Below, one piece after another: positions 16,927-26,539 of a stretch of DNA of 64,000 nt. Numbering within the stretch: position 1 is the stretch's first letter; the number at the start of each line of letters is the position of its first letter. A program made the translations under genes and the position numbers. The stretch is from Planctomycetota bacterium (GTDB taxonomy: Bacteria > Planctomycetota > GCA-2746535). The stretch is taken from the NCBI GenBank assembly GCA_002746535.1, contig NVWA01000003.1, positions 1 through 64,000 on the forward strand, written 5' to 3'. The notes under the pieces were generated by a model. That model did no database searches, was not told the DNA's origin, and saw nothing but the letters and a program-made list of their open reading frames with translations.

Positions 16927-18255
16927 ATGGATTTAAGAGTTAATCGGGAATTTTTCGAATCCATGAAATTAAGGTGTTTTTCTTTTGTTAAAGAAGAAAT
17001 TATACATACAATTGCGACGATTTATGAACTAGAATCTTGCCCTTTACGAACTGAAAACATGATCCCACGAAGTTACTGTATAAAGTGTAACGCAAAGTAT
17101 AACACTGAGACATTGGCATCAGGTCAAATGTTTGTTTGTCAGCGATGTCAGACAACAGTTGTAGTAGGGCAAAAAACGACTCCGGAACCGTTTGGTGTTC
17201 CATCTCAATCACCACAGCCGCAACCTCAAGCCCAAGGGGATCATGAAAATAGTGATCCAATGATAGGAAAGACTATTGATGGTGTCACAATATCAAAACC
17301 ACTTGGTAAGGGTGCTGCAGGAATTGTTTATTATGGTAGAAGAGCTGATGGCTCAGAAGTAGCTTTAAAGACAATGCATCCAAAATTTGCCACTAAAGAA
17401 CGAATTGTGAAACGATTTATTCGAGAAGCAAAATCGGGTATGAAGTTGAAGCATAAGCACTTTGTTGAGTTCTATAGTTGGGGTGAGTACGAAGGTTACA
17501 ATTATATTATCATGGAATTCGTTGATGGATGTACATTAAAAGAGTTGTTAAAAAATAACGACCGTGAGATGAATGACAGAACCAAATTGTTAGTAGGTTT
17601 GCATGTGGCCAAGGCTTTAGCATTTGCTTTTGAAAGAAACATGGTCCATCGAGATATTAAACCCGACAATATTATGATTACCAACGATGGTGTGGCTAAA
17701 TTAACCGATATGGGTTTAGCTAAAGAAGTACATAGTGATGATAATGAAGATGCCGAAGATATGGGACTCACAAAAACAGGTGTGACCCTTGGGACACCTT
17801 ATTATATGCCACCGGAACAAATACAAGATTCAAAACGTGCTGATTGTCGTTCTGATATATATGCATTGGGTGCGACACTGTTTCATTTATTTGCCGGAAG
17901 ACCTCCCTTTTTTGGTGGTGGCATGATGGATGTAATGAAAAAAATTATGGAAGATCCGACGCCAAAATTAATAGATGTTAATCCTGAGATTCCACAAAAT
18001 ATTTCAGATCTTGTTTATCGGATGATTGAAAGAAGTGTTGATGATCGATATGTCAATCCACAGGCACTATTGAAAGATTTTCAGCGAGTTCTAGATGGTA
18101 AGCCAGTGATGAGTCAAGATGAATTGTTGAGCGTTCTTAGTGAATCAGAAGATGCGGACATAGGATATGGCAGCAAAGACGATATGGGTGATAAAGATTC
18201 TAAAGGAGGCTTTTTTGGTAAGCTTTTAAAAATGTTTGGAATAGGTAAAAAATAG
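16927..18255 (+). CDS. Hanks-type Ser/Thr protein kinase with N-terminal zinc ribbon
   Basis: I chose ATG 16927 (442 residues) because of the AAAGGA ribosome site 8 nt upstream. A frame without such a site extends back to 16870, and ATG 17059 just before the zinc ribbon is a third possibility. Domains: CxxC...CxxC zinc ribbon (CIKCNAKYNTE...FVCQRCQ), a P/Q linker, kinase domain with Gly loop GKGAAGIVYYG, VALKTM (ATP-binding Lys), HRDIKPDN catalytic loop, DMG in place of DFG (TDMGLAKE) and GTPYYMPPEQ. There is no membrane helix; the tail GGFFGKLLKMFGIGKK is amphipathic and could touch the membrane. Kinases with an N-terminal zinc ribbon are frequent in planctomycete-type bacteria. Substrates unknown. 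Confidence 0.85.
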   Translation: MDLRVNREFFESMKLRCFSFVKEEIIHTIATIYELESCPLRTENMIPRSYCIKCNAKYNTETLASGQMFVCQRCQTTVVVGQKTTPEPFGVPSQSPQPQPQAQGDHENSDPMIGKTIDGVTISKPLGKGAAGIVYYGRRADGSEVALKTMHPKFATKERIVKRFIREAKSGMKLKHKHFVEFYSWGEYEGYNYIIMEFVDGCTLKELLKNNDREMNDRTKLLVGLHVAKALAFAFERNMVHRDIKPDNIMITNDGVAKLTDMGLAKEVHSDDNEDAEDMGLTKTGVTLGTPYYMPPEQIQDSKRADCRSDIYALGATLFHLFAGRPPFFGGGMMDVMKKIMEDPTPKLIDVNPEIPQNISDLVYRMIERSVDDRYVNPQALLKDFQRVLDGKPVMSQDELLSVLSESEDADIGYGSKDDMGDKDSKGGFFGKLLKMFGIGKK

Positions 18256-18296
18256 TTAACATAAAAATCAAATACAATTAGTTCAAGGAGTTACAG

Positions 18297-18743
18297 ATGA
18301 CAGAGTTAAACAAAGTAATTATTATTGGTCGATTGACTAGAGATCCTGAAAAAACTTATACAACATCAGGAATGGCAGTGACAAAATTAGGCATAGCTGT
18401 TGATAGTGGTTTTGGTGACAGAAAAAAAACAGCCTTTGTTGATGTGACTACTTGGAATAAAACAGCGGAGTTTGTTGCAAGCTATTTTACTAAAGGTAAG
18501 GAAATGCTGATTGAAGGCCGATTGGATTTTGATCAATGGGAATCAAAAGAGGGTGAAAAAAGATCCAAATTATATATAACTGCGGATAGAGTTTCTTTCG
18601 TGGGTTCTAAAGCTGACAATGAAACAGGTGGTGGAAGTTATTCTGGTGGTGGTTCAGTAAGTGAAAGCCCTGCACCAGCAGCGGTTGCCCCTTCTGGTGG
18701 TAATCCAATAGATCAGCTAGATGATGAGGATATACCGTTTTAG
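18297..18743 (+). CDS. ssb: single-stranded DNA-binding protein
   Basis: 148 residues. OB-fold (about 1-105) beginning LNKVIIIGRLTRDPE, with FVDVTTWNKTAEFVASYFTKG and IEGRLDFDQWE. A Gly/Ser/Ala/Pro-rich linker leads to the acidic partner-binding tip DDEDIPF. Protects ssDNA in replication, recombination and repair. It follows the kinase by 41 nt with an AAGGAG ribosome site and could share its transcript. Confidence 0.95.
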   Translation: MTELNKVIIIGRLTRDPEKTYTTSGMAVTKLGIAVDSGFGDRKKTAFVDVTTWNKTAEFVASYFTKGKEMLIEGRLDFDQWESKEGEKRSKLYITADRVSFVGSKADNETGGGSYSGGGSVSESPAPAAVAPSGGNPIDQLDDEDIPF

Positions 18744-18878
18744 TAAATTAATTATTTGATATTATTATTTTTATATTGGGGCAGCTCAACTCTTTTATGA
18801 TGCTATGCTCCTTATCTATTTGATTTCAAAAATATTAAAAAATAAAAACAACATTTTAAATTGGGGCATTTGAAGTAA

Positions 18879-20687
18879 ATGGCAGGAATTAGAAATATCG
18901 CAATTATTGCGCACGTTGATCATGGGAAAACAACTTTAGTAGATAGTATTATTCATCAAACCAACACCTTAGATGAGCGTGAAGAAAAAGGTGAATTAAT
19001 ATTAGACAACATTGACCAGGAACGGGAAAGAGGCATTACGATTAAGGCCAAAAATATTTCCGTGCAATATAAGGGTGTTAAAATTAATATTATTGATACA
19101 CCAGGGCACAGTGATTTTGGAGGAGAGGTCGAAAGAACACTTCAAATGGCAGATAGTGTCTTGTTACTTGTAGATGCTTTTGAAGGTCCAATGCCACAGA
19201 CAAGATTTGTGTTGGCTAAATCTCTTGAATTAGGATTAAAGCCAATTGTTGTTATTAATAAAATCGATAAACCTCAATGTAGACCTGACTGGGTTGTTGA
19301 TCAAGTGTTTGACTTGTTTGTCGACTTGCAAGCTACAGATGATCAACTGGAGTTCCCTATTTTGTATGCCGTTGGAAGAGATGGTTGGGCTATTCATGAG
19401 CTTGAAGATAAAAGTGATAATTTAAATGCACTTATGGATACAATAATAGAAAAAGTCCCTGAGCCTGTTGTTAGAGAAGGCCCTTTGCAAATTCAAATTA
19501 AATCATTGGATTACTCATCTTTCGTTGGAAGAATTGCTGTAGGTAGAGTTCACCGAGGTACTATAAAAGTGAATCAATCAGTAAGAATATTAAAAGCCAA
19601 TGGAAAAGAAAAGAATATAAATGTAAAAGAATTGTTTTTGTTTGTTGGTTTAGGAAGAGTTAAAACAGACGAAGTGCAATGTGGTGATATTTGTGCAATT
19701 GTTGGTTTAGATGATATTGAAATTGGCGATACGGTCGCAGACAGAGAAAATCCTGAAGCCTTACCAGCGTTAACAATTGATGAGCCGACACTTAGGATGG
19801 CATTTACTATTAATAATTCTCCTTATGTTGGCAAAGACGGTGGAAAGTTTTTAACCTCAAGGCATTTGAGAGATCGATTGATGTTAGAGCTAGAAACTGA
19901 TGTTGCTTTGCGTGTTAAAGAAACTGAAAAAGGCGATACTTTTTGGGTTTCTGGTCGAGGGATTTTACATCTAGCCGTATTAATTGAAAATATGAGAAGA
20001 GAAGGTTACGAGGTTCAAGTAGGTCAGCCAGAAGTTATTTATCATGAAGTAGATGGCAAAACTCATGAGCCGATTGAAGAGTGTGTCATTGAAGTGCCAG
20101 AAAAATCTAGTGGCAAGGTAATGGAATTATTTGGCCCTAGAAAAGGTGACCTGAAAGAAATGGAACCCCGTGGATCTATGATGTACTTGAAATATCATAT
20201 TCCATCAAGAGGGTTGATCGGTTTAAGAACAAAAGTATTAAATGTTTCTGCTGGTGAAGCGATTATGTCTCATCGGTTCTTGGAATATGGCGAATTTAAA
20301 GGTGAGCTTATTCAACGAAGAAATGGTGCGATTGTTTCCGGTGGTACTGGACAAGCGACTGCATTTTCAATTAATAATTTGCAAGATAGAGGATCCTTTT
20401 TTATCTCTCCATCGGATGATTGTTATGAAGGTCAAATTATTGGCGAATTCAATAAAGATACGGAACTAACAGTCAATGTTCAAAAAGGAAAAAATTTAAC
20501 AAATGTTAGGTCTTCTGGAACTGATGAAAAAGCGAGAATTGCTCCGGCTATCAGAATGTCATTAGAAGACGCCCTTGAGTATATTGGACCAAATGACTAT
20601 GTTGAAGTTACTTCAAAGAGTGTCCGATTGAGAAAAAAAATATTATCAGAAATTGAACGGAAAAAAAATAAACGAAGTAAAAAATAA
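18879..20687 (+). CDS. typA: ribosome-associated translational GTPase TypA/BipA
   Basis: 602 residues, full length. G1 [11 protein letters not shown]2 [12 protein letters not shown]3 [14 protein letters not shown] and G4 NKIDKP, followed by domain II, EF-G-like domains III and V, and the BipA-specific C-terminal domain ([41 protein letters not shown]). EF-G family GTPase needed for ribosome assembly and stress growth. It follows ssb by 135 nt; no obvious terminator lies between them. Confidence 0.96.
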   Translation: MAGIRNIAIIAHVDHGKTTLVDSIIHQTNTLDEREEKGELILDNIDQERERGITIKAKNISVQYKGVKINIIDTPGHSDFGGEVERTLQMADSVLLLVDAFEGPMPQTRFVLAKSLELGLKPIVVINKIDKPQCRPDWVVDQVFDLFVDLQATDDQLEFPILYAVGRDGWAIHELEDKSDNLNALMDTIIEKVPEPVVREGPLQIQIKSLDYSSFVGRIAVGRVHRGTIKVNQSVRILKANGKEKNINVKELFLFVGLGRVKTDEVQCGDICAIVGLDDIEIGDTVADRENPEALPALTIDEPTLRMAFTINNSPYVGKDGGKFLTSRHLRDRLMLELETDVALRVKETEKGDTFWVSGRGILHLAVLIENMRREGYEVQVGQPEVIYHEVDGKTHEPIEECVIEVPEKSSGKVMELFGPRKGDLKEMEPRGSMMYLKYHIPSRGLIGLRTKVLNVSAGEAIMSHRFLEYGEFKGELIQRRNGAIVSGGTGQATAFSINNLQDRGSFFISPSDDCYEGQIIGEFNKDTELTVNVQKGKNLTNVRSSGTDEKARIAPAIRMSLEDALEYIGPNDYVEVTSKSVRLRKKILSEIERKKNKRSKK

Positions 20688-20704
20688 GATAAGATTTTAG
20701 TTTT

Positions 20705-21454
20705 TCAAATTTTACCGATCTTCTTGAATGCTGTAGGCGTTAGATTTGTCTTTCGTTTAAAAAAATGAGAGAATGAATAAAGATCTTTAAATTCTAGCTC
20801 GATAGCAATTTCGCTGATATTAAATTCTGAAAAGAGCAGAAGAGTTTTGGCATAATAAACTCTTCTTTCGTCTATAAACTCTTTCAATGAGATCGCATTT
20901 ATTTTTTTGAAATAGCTCGAAATATAACTTGTGGAAAGATTAAAGTGTTCGGCGATATCATGGATGTTTAGCTTTTTCCCTGTTTTTGTTTCCACAAAAT
21001 TTTTGATGTTATTGTTCAAATTATTTTTCATTTCTTGATTTAGATGACTGTAGAAATGTGTCCAAAGTGTATTTGTAAGATTTTCTAATAGTATCTTATT
21101 TTTTAATGTGTTATGAATGATTTCATATTCAAAGGCATCCACAATATAATTAATAGGATGGATGATGTTTTTAATGATTGTGTGAAAGTTTGTATCGCTT
21201 GAATTAATTTGAAATTTAATAGATAAGATTTTTGTAAGCTTTAAGTCATATTGAAATTTATGAATGGTATTGGGTGGGATCAAAATAATGGATGGCCCTT
21301 TTACGAGGACCGTTTTCTTACCATAGTTAAAAGAAAATTCACCTTCTAATAAGATTTCTAATTGCCAAAATGGGTGTTGATGTGATCTGGTAGATGTATG
21401 TTTGTTATCGTCGATAAAATTAAAATAATAGATATTGCAAGGATTTTTAGACAT
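20705..21454 (-). CDS. AraC-family transcriptional regulator
   Basis: 249 residues. N-terminal cupin-like sensor (SHQHPFWQLEILLEGEFSF, with VKGPSIILIPPNTIHKFQYDL) and C-terminal double HTH (about 155-249: LNIHDIAEHFNLSTSYISSYFKKI; FSEFNISEIAIELEFKDLYSFSHFFKRKT, then LTPTAFKK). Members usually bind a sugar or small molecule through the cupin. It is divergent from the BFD-FNR gene (182 nt gap), the most obvious target, and convergent with typA. Confidence 0.88.
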   Translation of the reverse strand: MSKNPCNIYYFNFIDDNKHTSTRSHQHPFWQLEILLEGEFSFNYGKKTVLVKGPSIILIPPNTIHKFQYDLKLTKILSIKFQINSSDTNFHTIIKNIIHPINYIVDAFEYEIIHNTLKNKILLENLTNTLWTHFYSHLNQEMKNNLNNNIKNFVETKTGKKLNIHDIAEHFNLSTSYISSYFKKINAISLKEFIDERRVYYAKTLLLFSEFNISEIAIELEFKDLYSFSHFFKRKTNLTPTAFKKIGKI

Positions 21455-21563
21455 TTAATTGATTAGCCGAGTAGATCATTTATTTTACATGTTTGGGTGA
21501 TTTTTGGGATGAAAAACAATTACAAGTTTGATAGTTTTTTTTATTAATTATATCATGTTAAAA

Positions 21564-21590
21564 TTGAAACTATTTTTTGAATCGTATAAT
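21564..21590 (+). promoter_or_regulatory. candidate promoter of BFD-FNR gene
   Basis: TTGAAA (21564-21569) and TATAAT (21585-21590), 15-bp spacer. A second TATAAT occurs at 21596-21601. It lies in the gap shared with the divergent AraC regulator. Confidence 0.35.
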
Positions 21591-21636
21591 TCATTTATAA
21601 TATAAAGAATAGTAATCATAAATAGAAATTAGTATT

Positions 21637-22716
21637 ATGACAGATGAAGATGAACTTATATGCCATTGCTTTGGTGTCAGAAAAAGTGTGATAATCGATT
21701 CGATAAAAGAAAATGATCTGCAAACAGTTGATCAGGTTAAAAGTTTAACAAATGCTTGCAGTGGTTGTGGTACATGCCGATTTCAAGTTCGAGAGTTAGT
21801 GAAGGAGTATGGAAGGATGAAGTCGGACCCAACAGTTCCACAAATGAATTTATATCGACCCAAGAGTCCATTAAAAACAAAAGTACTCAGCACCGAAGTT
21901 CTTTCCATTGCTGATGGTTGTGAAACAAAACATATTGTTTTTGATATTTCAACAGGGGATTACCCTTTTGTCGAAGGGCAAAGTCTTGGTATTGTTCCTC
22001 CTGGTGAAGATAAAAAAGGTAAATCACATAAACTAAGATTGTATTCAATAGCTTCTCCAAGAGTAGGAGAAGAAACGGAAGAAAGTTCTGTAGCGATTTG
22101 TGTTAAACGTTTAATTTATGTTGATGATAATAGTAACGATGAAGTTCAAGGAGTTTGCTCTAGCTATCTATGTGGTTTAAAAGTAGGAGATGAGGTTGAT
22201 ATTACAGGTCCTGTAGGTCACTCTTTTATTTTACCTGATGATGACAATGCCGATATAATCCTTGTGGCTACTGGTACGGGTATAGCTCCCTTTAGAGGTT
22301 TTTGGAGACATCTATTTTTGAATTTAGAAAAAGCTAAATCATATCAGGGGCATGTCTATTTATATTTTGGAGTTCCCTATTCCAATTGCATTTATTACAA
22401 AAAAGAAATGGAAGCAATTCAAGCCCTCGCTAGTGTGTCTGATAGATTCCATGTTAATGTTGCGGTTAGTCGAGAAGAAAAAAGTTTATCAGGCGAAAAA
22501 AAATATGTTTACCATTTAATTGAAGAGCAAAAAGAAAAAGTTTGGAAATTATTAATGAAGCAAAGTACCTACCTATATTTTTGTGGATTGAAGGGTATGG
22601 AAAAAGGGGTTGAAAATGTATTTGATGATATCGCTAAAGAAAATGGTGTCGATTGGGAAGAGTTTTATCGAAAGATGAAAAAAGATGATAAGCGTTGTCA
22701 TGTTGAAGTTTACTAA
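21637..22716 (+). CDS. fusion of BFD-like [2Fe-2S] domain and plant-type ferredoxin-NADP+ reductase
   Basis: 359 residues. Residues about 8-50 form a BFD-type [2Fe-2S] domain with C9-x-C11, then 32 residues, then C44-x-x-C47. From about 75 there is a plant/cyanobacterial-type FNR: FAD motif RLYSIAS (134-140), GVCSSYL (172-178), NADP-binding ATGTGIAPFRGF (211-222), and a terminal aromatic Tyr (RCHVEVY), as in PetH, where it stacks on the flavin. It probably moves electrons between NADP(H), FAD and the Fe-S centre and on to a ferredoxin or flavodoxin. An N-terminal BFD on a plant-type FNR is a domain order I do not recognise. Transcribed away from the AraC regulator; sodB follows. Confidence 0.85.
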   Translation: MTDEDELICHCFGVRKSVIIDSIKENDLQTVDQVKSLTNACSGCGTCRFQVRELVKEYGRMKSDPTVPQMNLYRPKSPLKTKVLSTEVLSIADGCETKHIVFDISTGDYPFVEGQSLGIVPPGEDKKGKSHKLRLYSIASPRVGEETEESSVAICVKRLIYVDDNSNDEVQGVCSSYLCGLKVGDEVDITGPVGHSFILPDDDNADIILVATGTGIAPFRGFWRHLFLNLEKAKSYQGHVYLYFGVPYSNCIYYKKEMEAIQALASVSDRFHVNVAVSREEKSLSGEKKYVYHLIEEQKEKVWKLLMKQSTYLYFCGLKGMEKGVENVFDDIAKENGVDWEEFYRKMKKDDKRCHVEVY

Positions 22717-22879
22717 CATCTTAATGCCTTCTTTAGTTTTAAAATATCCTGGTTTATAAAATAAGTATTTCTTTTCGCGAATTTTCGTGGTTTTCGTAGC
22801 TTTACTTTTTTATCTTATTGTCTTATAAGAAAGTTCTGTTTTTGGTTGTGAATATGGTTCTATTTAAAACCTTCATTAC
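22717..22879. other. intergenic stretch upstream of sodB
   Basis: Noncoding. It contains three TTTTCG units at 22772, 22782 and 22791 (spacing 10 and 9), resembling a degenerate short intergenic repeat. No terminator hairpin is visible after the BFD-FNR stop. Confidence 0.35.
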
Positions 22880-22908
22880 TTGAATTGTTTCTTGCATTTG
22901 GTTATAAT
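22880..22908 (+). promoter_or_regulatory. sigma-70 promoter of sodB
   Basis: TTGAAT (22880-22885), 17-bp spacer, perfect TATAAT (22903-22908). It predicts a leader of about 90 nt before the sodB start, with the ribosome site AAAGGA close to the ATG. Confidence 0.65.
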
Positions 22909-23006
22909 GGCCGACCCAAAATACTTAAAAGAAGTGTGCTTATTTCATCAGTTAGCTTCTTGAAAATTTAATTAAATTTTATTTACTATAAAGAAAGGAT
23001 GGAATC

Positions 23007-23588
23007 ATGGGACACACACTTCCGGATCTACCATTTGCAAATGATGCCTTACAACCTCATATCTCAGCTGAAACGTTGGAATATCATCACGGTAAGCACC
23101 ATAATGCATACGTTACTAATCTTAACAAACTTATAGAAGGAACTGAATTTGCTGATTCTTCTTTAGAAGACATTATCAAAAAAGCTGATGGTGGTGTATT
23201 TAATAATGCCGCACAAGTTTGGAATCATACATTTTATTGGAACTGTTTAAGAGCAGCCGGTGGTGCTGGTCCAACAGGTGCTTTGGCTGATGCTATAAAT
23301 AGTAGCTTTGGATCTTTTGATAGCTTCAAAGAAGAATTTACTAAAACAGCTGTGACAACTTTTGGTTCAGGCTGGGCTTGGTTGCTTAAAAATGATGATG
23401 GTTCTTTGTCTCTTCTAAGTACAAGTAATGCTGGTACTCCAGTTAAAGATGGTAAAAAACCAATCTTAACTTGTGATGTTTGGGAGCATGCTTATTACAT
23501 TGATAAAAAGAATGCAAGGCCAGCTTATGTTGAAGGTTATTGGAATTTAGTAAACTGGGATTTCGTATCTAGCCAGTTCGAAGGTTAA
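23007..23588 (+). CDS. sodB: iron (or manganese) superoxide dismutase
   Basis: 193 residues, the usual FeSOD length. Converts superoxide to peroxide and oxygen in the cytoplasm. Metal ligands: His in YHHGKHHNAYV, His in AAQVWNHTFYW, and Asp/His in DVWEHAYYIDKKN. AAQVWNHTFYW and FGSGWAWL favour the iron type, though metal choice cannot be settled by sequence. No export signal. A monocistronic gene with its own promoter and terminator. Confidence 0.94.
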   Translation: MGHTLPDLPFANDALQPHISAETLEYHHGKHHNAYVTNLNKLIEGTEFADSSLEDIIKKADGGVFNNAAQVWNHTFYWNCLRAAGGAGPTGALADAINSSFGSFDSFKEEFTKTAVTTFGSGWAWLLKNDDGSLSLLSTSNAGTPVKDGKKPILTCDVWEHAYYIDKKNARPAYVEGYWNLVNWDFVSSQFEG

Positions 23589-23610
23589 TTCCTTTTAATA
23601 TTTATTATCT

Positions 23611-23641
23611 CAGGGCACCACTCTAAGTGCCCTGTATTTTC
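23611..23641 (+). terminator. intrinsic terminator of sodB
   Basis: Stem CAGGGCAC (23611-23618) pairs with GTGCCCTG (23627-23634) around an 8-nt loop, followed by a T-rich tract (TATTTTCT). Confidence 0.85.
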
Positions 23642-23723
23642 TCAATTTGTTTAAAGTACTTATCAATTTATATTAATCATCTGCTAGTTTTAACTTAGTC
23701 TTTAGCATTTTTTTTTGAATTGT

Positions 23724-23751
23724 TTGAGAGTCGATCCTTTCTTGCTACAAT
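23724..23751 (+). promoter_or_regulatory. candidate promoter of the rhodanese gene
   Basis: TTGAGA (23724-23729), 16-bp spacer, TACAAT (23746-23751). The ribosome site AGGAG is followed by two consecutive ATG codons. Confidence 0.55.
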
Positions 23752-23782
23752 CTAAGGTTACATTATTCATTACAGGAGATTT

Positions 23783-24166
23783 ATGATGAAAAAAATATTT
23801 TATATAGCTTTATTGTCGCTTTTGCTTTTTGGTGTAACAATGGCAGAAAAGAAGAAGGATGAGAAAAAGAAAAAAGTATATTGGATTGATGTTCGTGCTG
23901 AGAATGAATTTGAAGATGGCCATATCAAAGGTGCTATCAATATAGATTATAATATGATCCGTTATAAAATTAAAAAAGTAACCAAAGATAAAGAAGCTGA
24001 AATTCATTTATACTGTAAAACAGGTTATCGTGCTGGTAAAGCTTTAAAGACTTTAAAAGCAATGGGTTATACTAAGGGTGTTAATGAAGGTAAATATGCA
24101 GAAATAAAAGCTAAACTTAAAAAAGAAGCAGAAGATAAAAAGAAAAAGAAAGATAAGAAAAAATAA
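23783..24166 (+). CDS. exported single-domain rhodanese-like protein
   Basis: 127 residues. Signal peptide about 1-21 (LLSLLLFGVTMA), a rhodanese fold with IDVRAENEFEDGHIKGAINI and the active-site Cys in LYCKTGYRAGKAL, and a C-terminal Lys/Glu/Asp tail of about 20 residues. The active loop CKTGYR keeps the Cys and a basic lining, so sulfur transfer or a sulfur/redox role in the periplasm is likely; the substrate is unknown. Monocistronic, convergent with the sigma-54 activator. Confidence 0.85.
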   Translation: MMKKIFYIALLSLLLFGVTMAEKKKDEKKKKVYWIDVRAENEFEDGHIKGAINIDYNMIRYKIKKVTKDKEAEIHLYCKTGYRAGKALKTLKAMGYTKGVNEGKYAEIKAKLKKEAEDKKKKKDKKK

Positions 24167-24201
24167 CCTGCGATTTTTTTCTTATTTTTAATAATTGGAA
24201 A

Positions 24202-26535
24202 TTAATTTACTATATACGTATATTTTCCCGATGATTTTTGTTCAATTATTTCAAAATATTGAGTTCTAGGGGATTTAGTCTTATTCACCTTTTTAATAAA
24301 TTTTTCTTCGCATAGCTCATTCATATATCTGCTTATGGTGTGTGTCGGCAATGATAAAATATGACCAGCTTGAAACCCTTTCAGTATTTTATGTTTTCGA
24401 AAGAGAGCTCTAATCTTCTCTAATTTCTTTTCTTTCCCTGAAGATTGCGCCAAATACTTTTCAATACCTTCATCGGATAGCTCTATCTGAGATGGTATCT
24501 TTTTATTGTCAGGTATCTCGTTAGTTTTTGGGGGAGCTTTTTGCCTATCATTAATTTCTTGTAGATCTTCGTAGTGATAAGTGTCTTTTTCGGAATTTAA
24601 TACTCTTAGTCTTTCTACGAAGTTCTTTAATTGTCGAATGTTACCGGGCCAATCTTTATTTTGAATTGCTTCTTCGAATTCATCTGAAAGAAATACGGGT
24701 TCTGAAATATTTCTACCTTCATTGAAAAATGATCGTGCTAGTAATGGAATATCTTCCTTCCTTTGGCTCAACGGGGGGATTTTTATTTCTAATTGCTCCA
24801 GTCGATAAATCAAATCTTTTCTAAATTGTTTATTTTGTACCATTTCATATAAGTTTGCATTCGTGGCAGCTATAATACGACAAGTGACTTTTTTGTTTTT
24901 TGTACTTCCCACAGGTCTGATTTCACCTGATTCTAAAACTCTTAGTAGTGAAGCTTGAAGGTCTAGGGAAAGCTCACCGATCTCATCTAGAAAAATGGTA
25001 CCGCTTCCGGCTTCTTCGAAGAGACCATATTTCTTTTGATGTGCTCCGCTGAAAGCACCTTTGACATGTCCGAATAATTCTGACTCAACCAATGTAGTAG
25101 ATATGGCCGCACAATTAATTGATACAAAAGGTTTATTTTTACGATTACCACAAGAGTGGATAGCTTTGGCAAATAATTCTTTTCCGGTGCCTGTTTCTCC
25201 CATAATTAAAACTGAGGCATCAACGCCAGAAAATTTTAAGACGTCTTCTTTTAATTGGGTTATAATGGGGCTGATGGAAATGATTTTATTTAATGAAGAA
25301 TGTTTGTCGTTTCCTGTAGGATTAATTTTAATTATTTCTAATACATTTCTTTTTTCATTATTTAGTTGACCGAGCATATAGACTTCTTGGCGAGTTATTT
25401 CAAGCGATAGATCTAATTCAAAATGGAATCTTCCATCAGAACTTATTTTTTTATAGTTGTTGATAAAATTAATAAAATAACTTTTTGCTTTCTGACGATT
25501 GTTTAAAAGTAATTCTGCTCTTCCATGAAAGAATAAGTCAAGGTGATCATCTAGGCCTTTTGTGAGTCTGTGGCTAAGTAATCGAAGTGCGGCATTTGCA
25601 TTCCTATTGGCTAGCTCAGCTCTTATCAAGCAAAACTCATCACCTTTGAATCGTTGATTGATATCTAGCTTTTCAAAATAACTTCTTGCGCTGATGAGAG
25701 CATTTTCCTTTTGGTTTTCAATTAAATATAATACTGATTGAACCCAAAGATGATTGCCATACGGATCATTTTTTCTGTCAACGTCTAGATTTTTTTTCAA
25801 ATATCCGGTTGAAGGTTTCTCCTGCTGAATGAGCATAAGATCAATTAGATAGCGACATCGTTTGTAGGAATCCATATAACTTGGAAAAAAACCATCAGAA
25901 ATTAATTGATCTACTTCTTGAATAAAAGTTTCGGCTCTGGTTACATCTCCTCTGATAGCATCATTGAATAAGTGACAGACTTTAATCATGTCTTGATATT
26001 TTTGAATAGGGTGATTTTCTAGAAATTTTATTTTTTCTGGAATAGCATAGAACCTTCCGTCGATAGCATGAAAATAAATAAAGGAGGCCATCATTTCTGC
26101 ATAATAAGAACTATCTTTATCTAAGGAATTAAAAGCGGTTTCAAATAATGCTTCTCTTAATTCGGTCTTTTTTTCAGCACTGTAGATGGTAATTTGTAAT
26201 AACTGAGCCTTTGATCGAACTTCTGCGGGGCAATTGTAGGTGATTAAATCATTAGCTTGTTGAGATAATATTTTTACTTCTTCCCAGCGATTGAGTCGCA
26301 TTGAGATTTCTGCCCATTGACATAAGAATAGAATATGTAATTCCTGGGGTAAGTCGTTGGGGCTACAATTTGATATTTCTTCCAAAATAGTATCGGATGA
26401 GGATTGCTGAATATTTATTTCGTATAGTTTGATTAGAACTTTGATGGAATGAGTCGGTTTATCTATATTTTTGAGTATTTCTAAATGTGCATTAGACTCA
26501 GCATTTAGACAGATTTTTTGAATTATTTTGTTCAT
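24202..26535 (-). CDS. sigma-54-dependent activator with helical repeat N terminus, probable dgcNA regulator
   Basis: 777 residues. About 1-420 is an all-helical TPR-like region, as in MalT-type sensors. An AAA+ sigma-54 activation domain follows (about 430-660): Walker A GETGTGKELF, GAFSGA in place of canonical GAFTGA, Walker [12 protein letters not shown] and the R-finger region FRKDLIYRLEQLEI. The C terminus is not a Fis-type HTH; KILKGFQAGHILSLPTHTISRYMNELCEEKFIKKV looks like a winged helix. It is divergent from dgcN, whose sigma-54 promoter lies in the shared gap, so that operon is its likely target. No strong ribosome site precedes the ATG. Confidence 0.85.
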   Translation of the reverse strand: MNKIIQKICLNAESNAHLEILKNIDKPTHSIKVLIKLYEINIQQSSSDTILEEISNCSPNDLPQELHILFLCQWAEISMRLNRWEEVKILSQQANDLITYNCPAEVRSKAQLLQITIYSAEKKTELREALFETAFNSLDKDSSYYAEMMASFIYFHAIDGRFYAIPEKIKFLENHPIQKYQDMIKVCHLFNDAIRGDVTRAETFIQEVDQLISDGFFPSYMDSYKRCRYLIDLMLIQQEKPSTGYLKKNLDVDRKNDPYGNHLWVQSVLYLIENQKENALISARSYFEKLDINQRFKGDEFCLIRAELANRNANAALRLLSHRLTKGLDDHLDLFFHGRAELLLNNRQKAKSYFINFINNYKKISSDGRFHFELDLSLEITRQEVYMLGQLNNEKRNVLEIIKINPTGNDKHSSLNKIISISPIITQLKEDVLKFSGVDASVLIMGETGTGKELFAKAIHSCGNRKNKPFVSINCAAISTTLVESELFGHVKGAFSGAHQKKYGLFEEAGSGTIFLDEIGELSLDLQASLLRVLESGEIRPVGSTKNKKVTCRIIAATNANLYEMVQNKQFRKDLIYRLEQLEIKIPPLSQRKEDIPLLARSFFNEGRNISEPVFLSDEFEEAIQNKDWPGNIRQLKNFVERLRVLNSEKDTYHYEDLQEINDRQKAPPKTNEIPDNKKIPSQIELSDEGIEKYLAQSSGKEKKLEKIRALFRKHKILKGFQAGHILSLPTHTISRYMNELCEEKFIKKVNKTKSPRTQYFEIIEQKSSGKYTYIVN

Positions 26536-26539
26536 ATTA

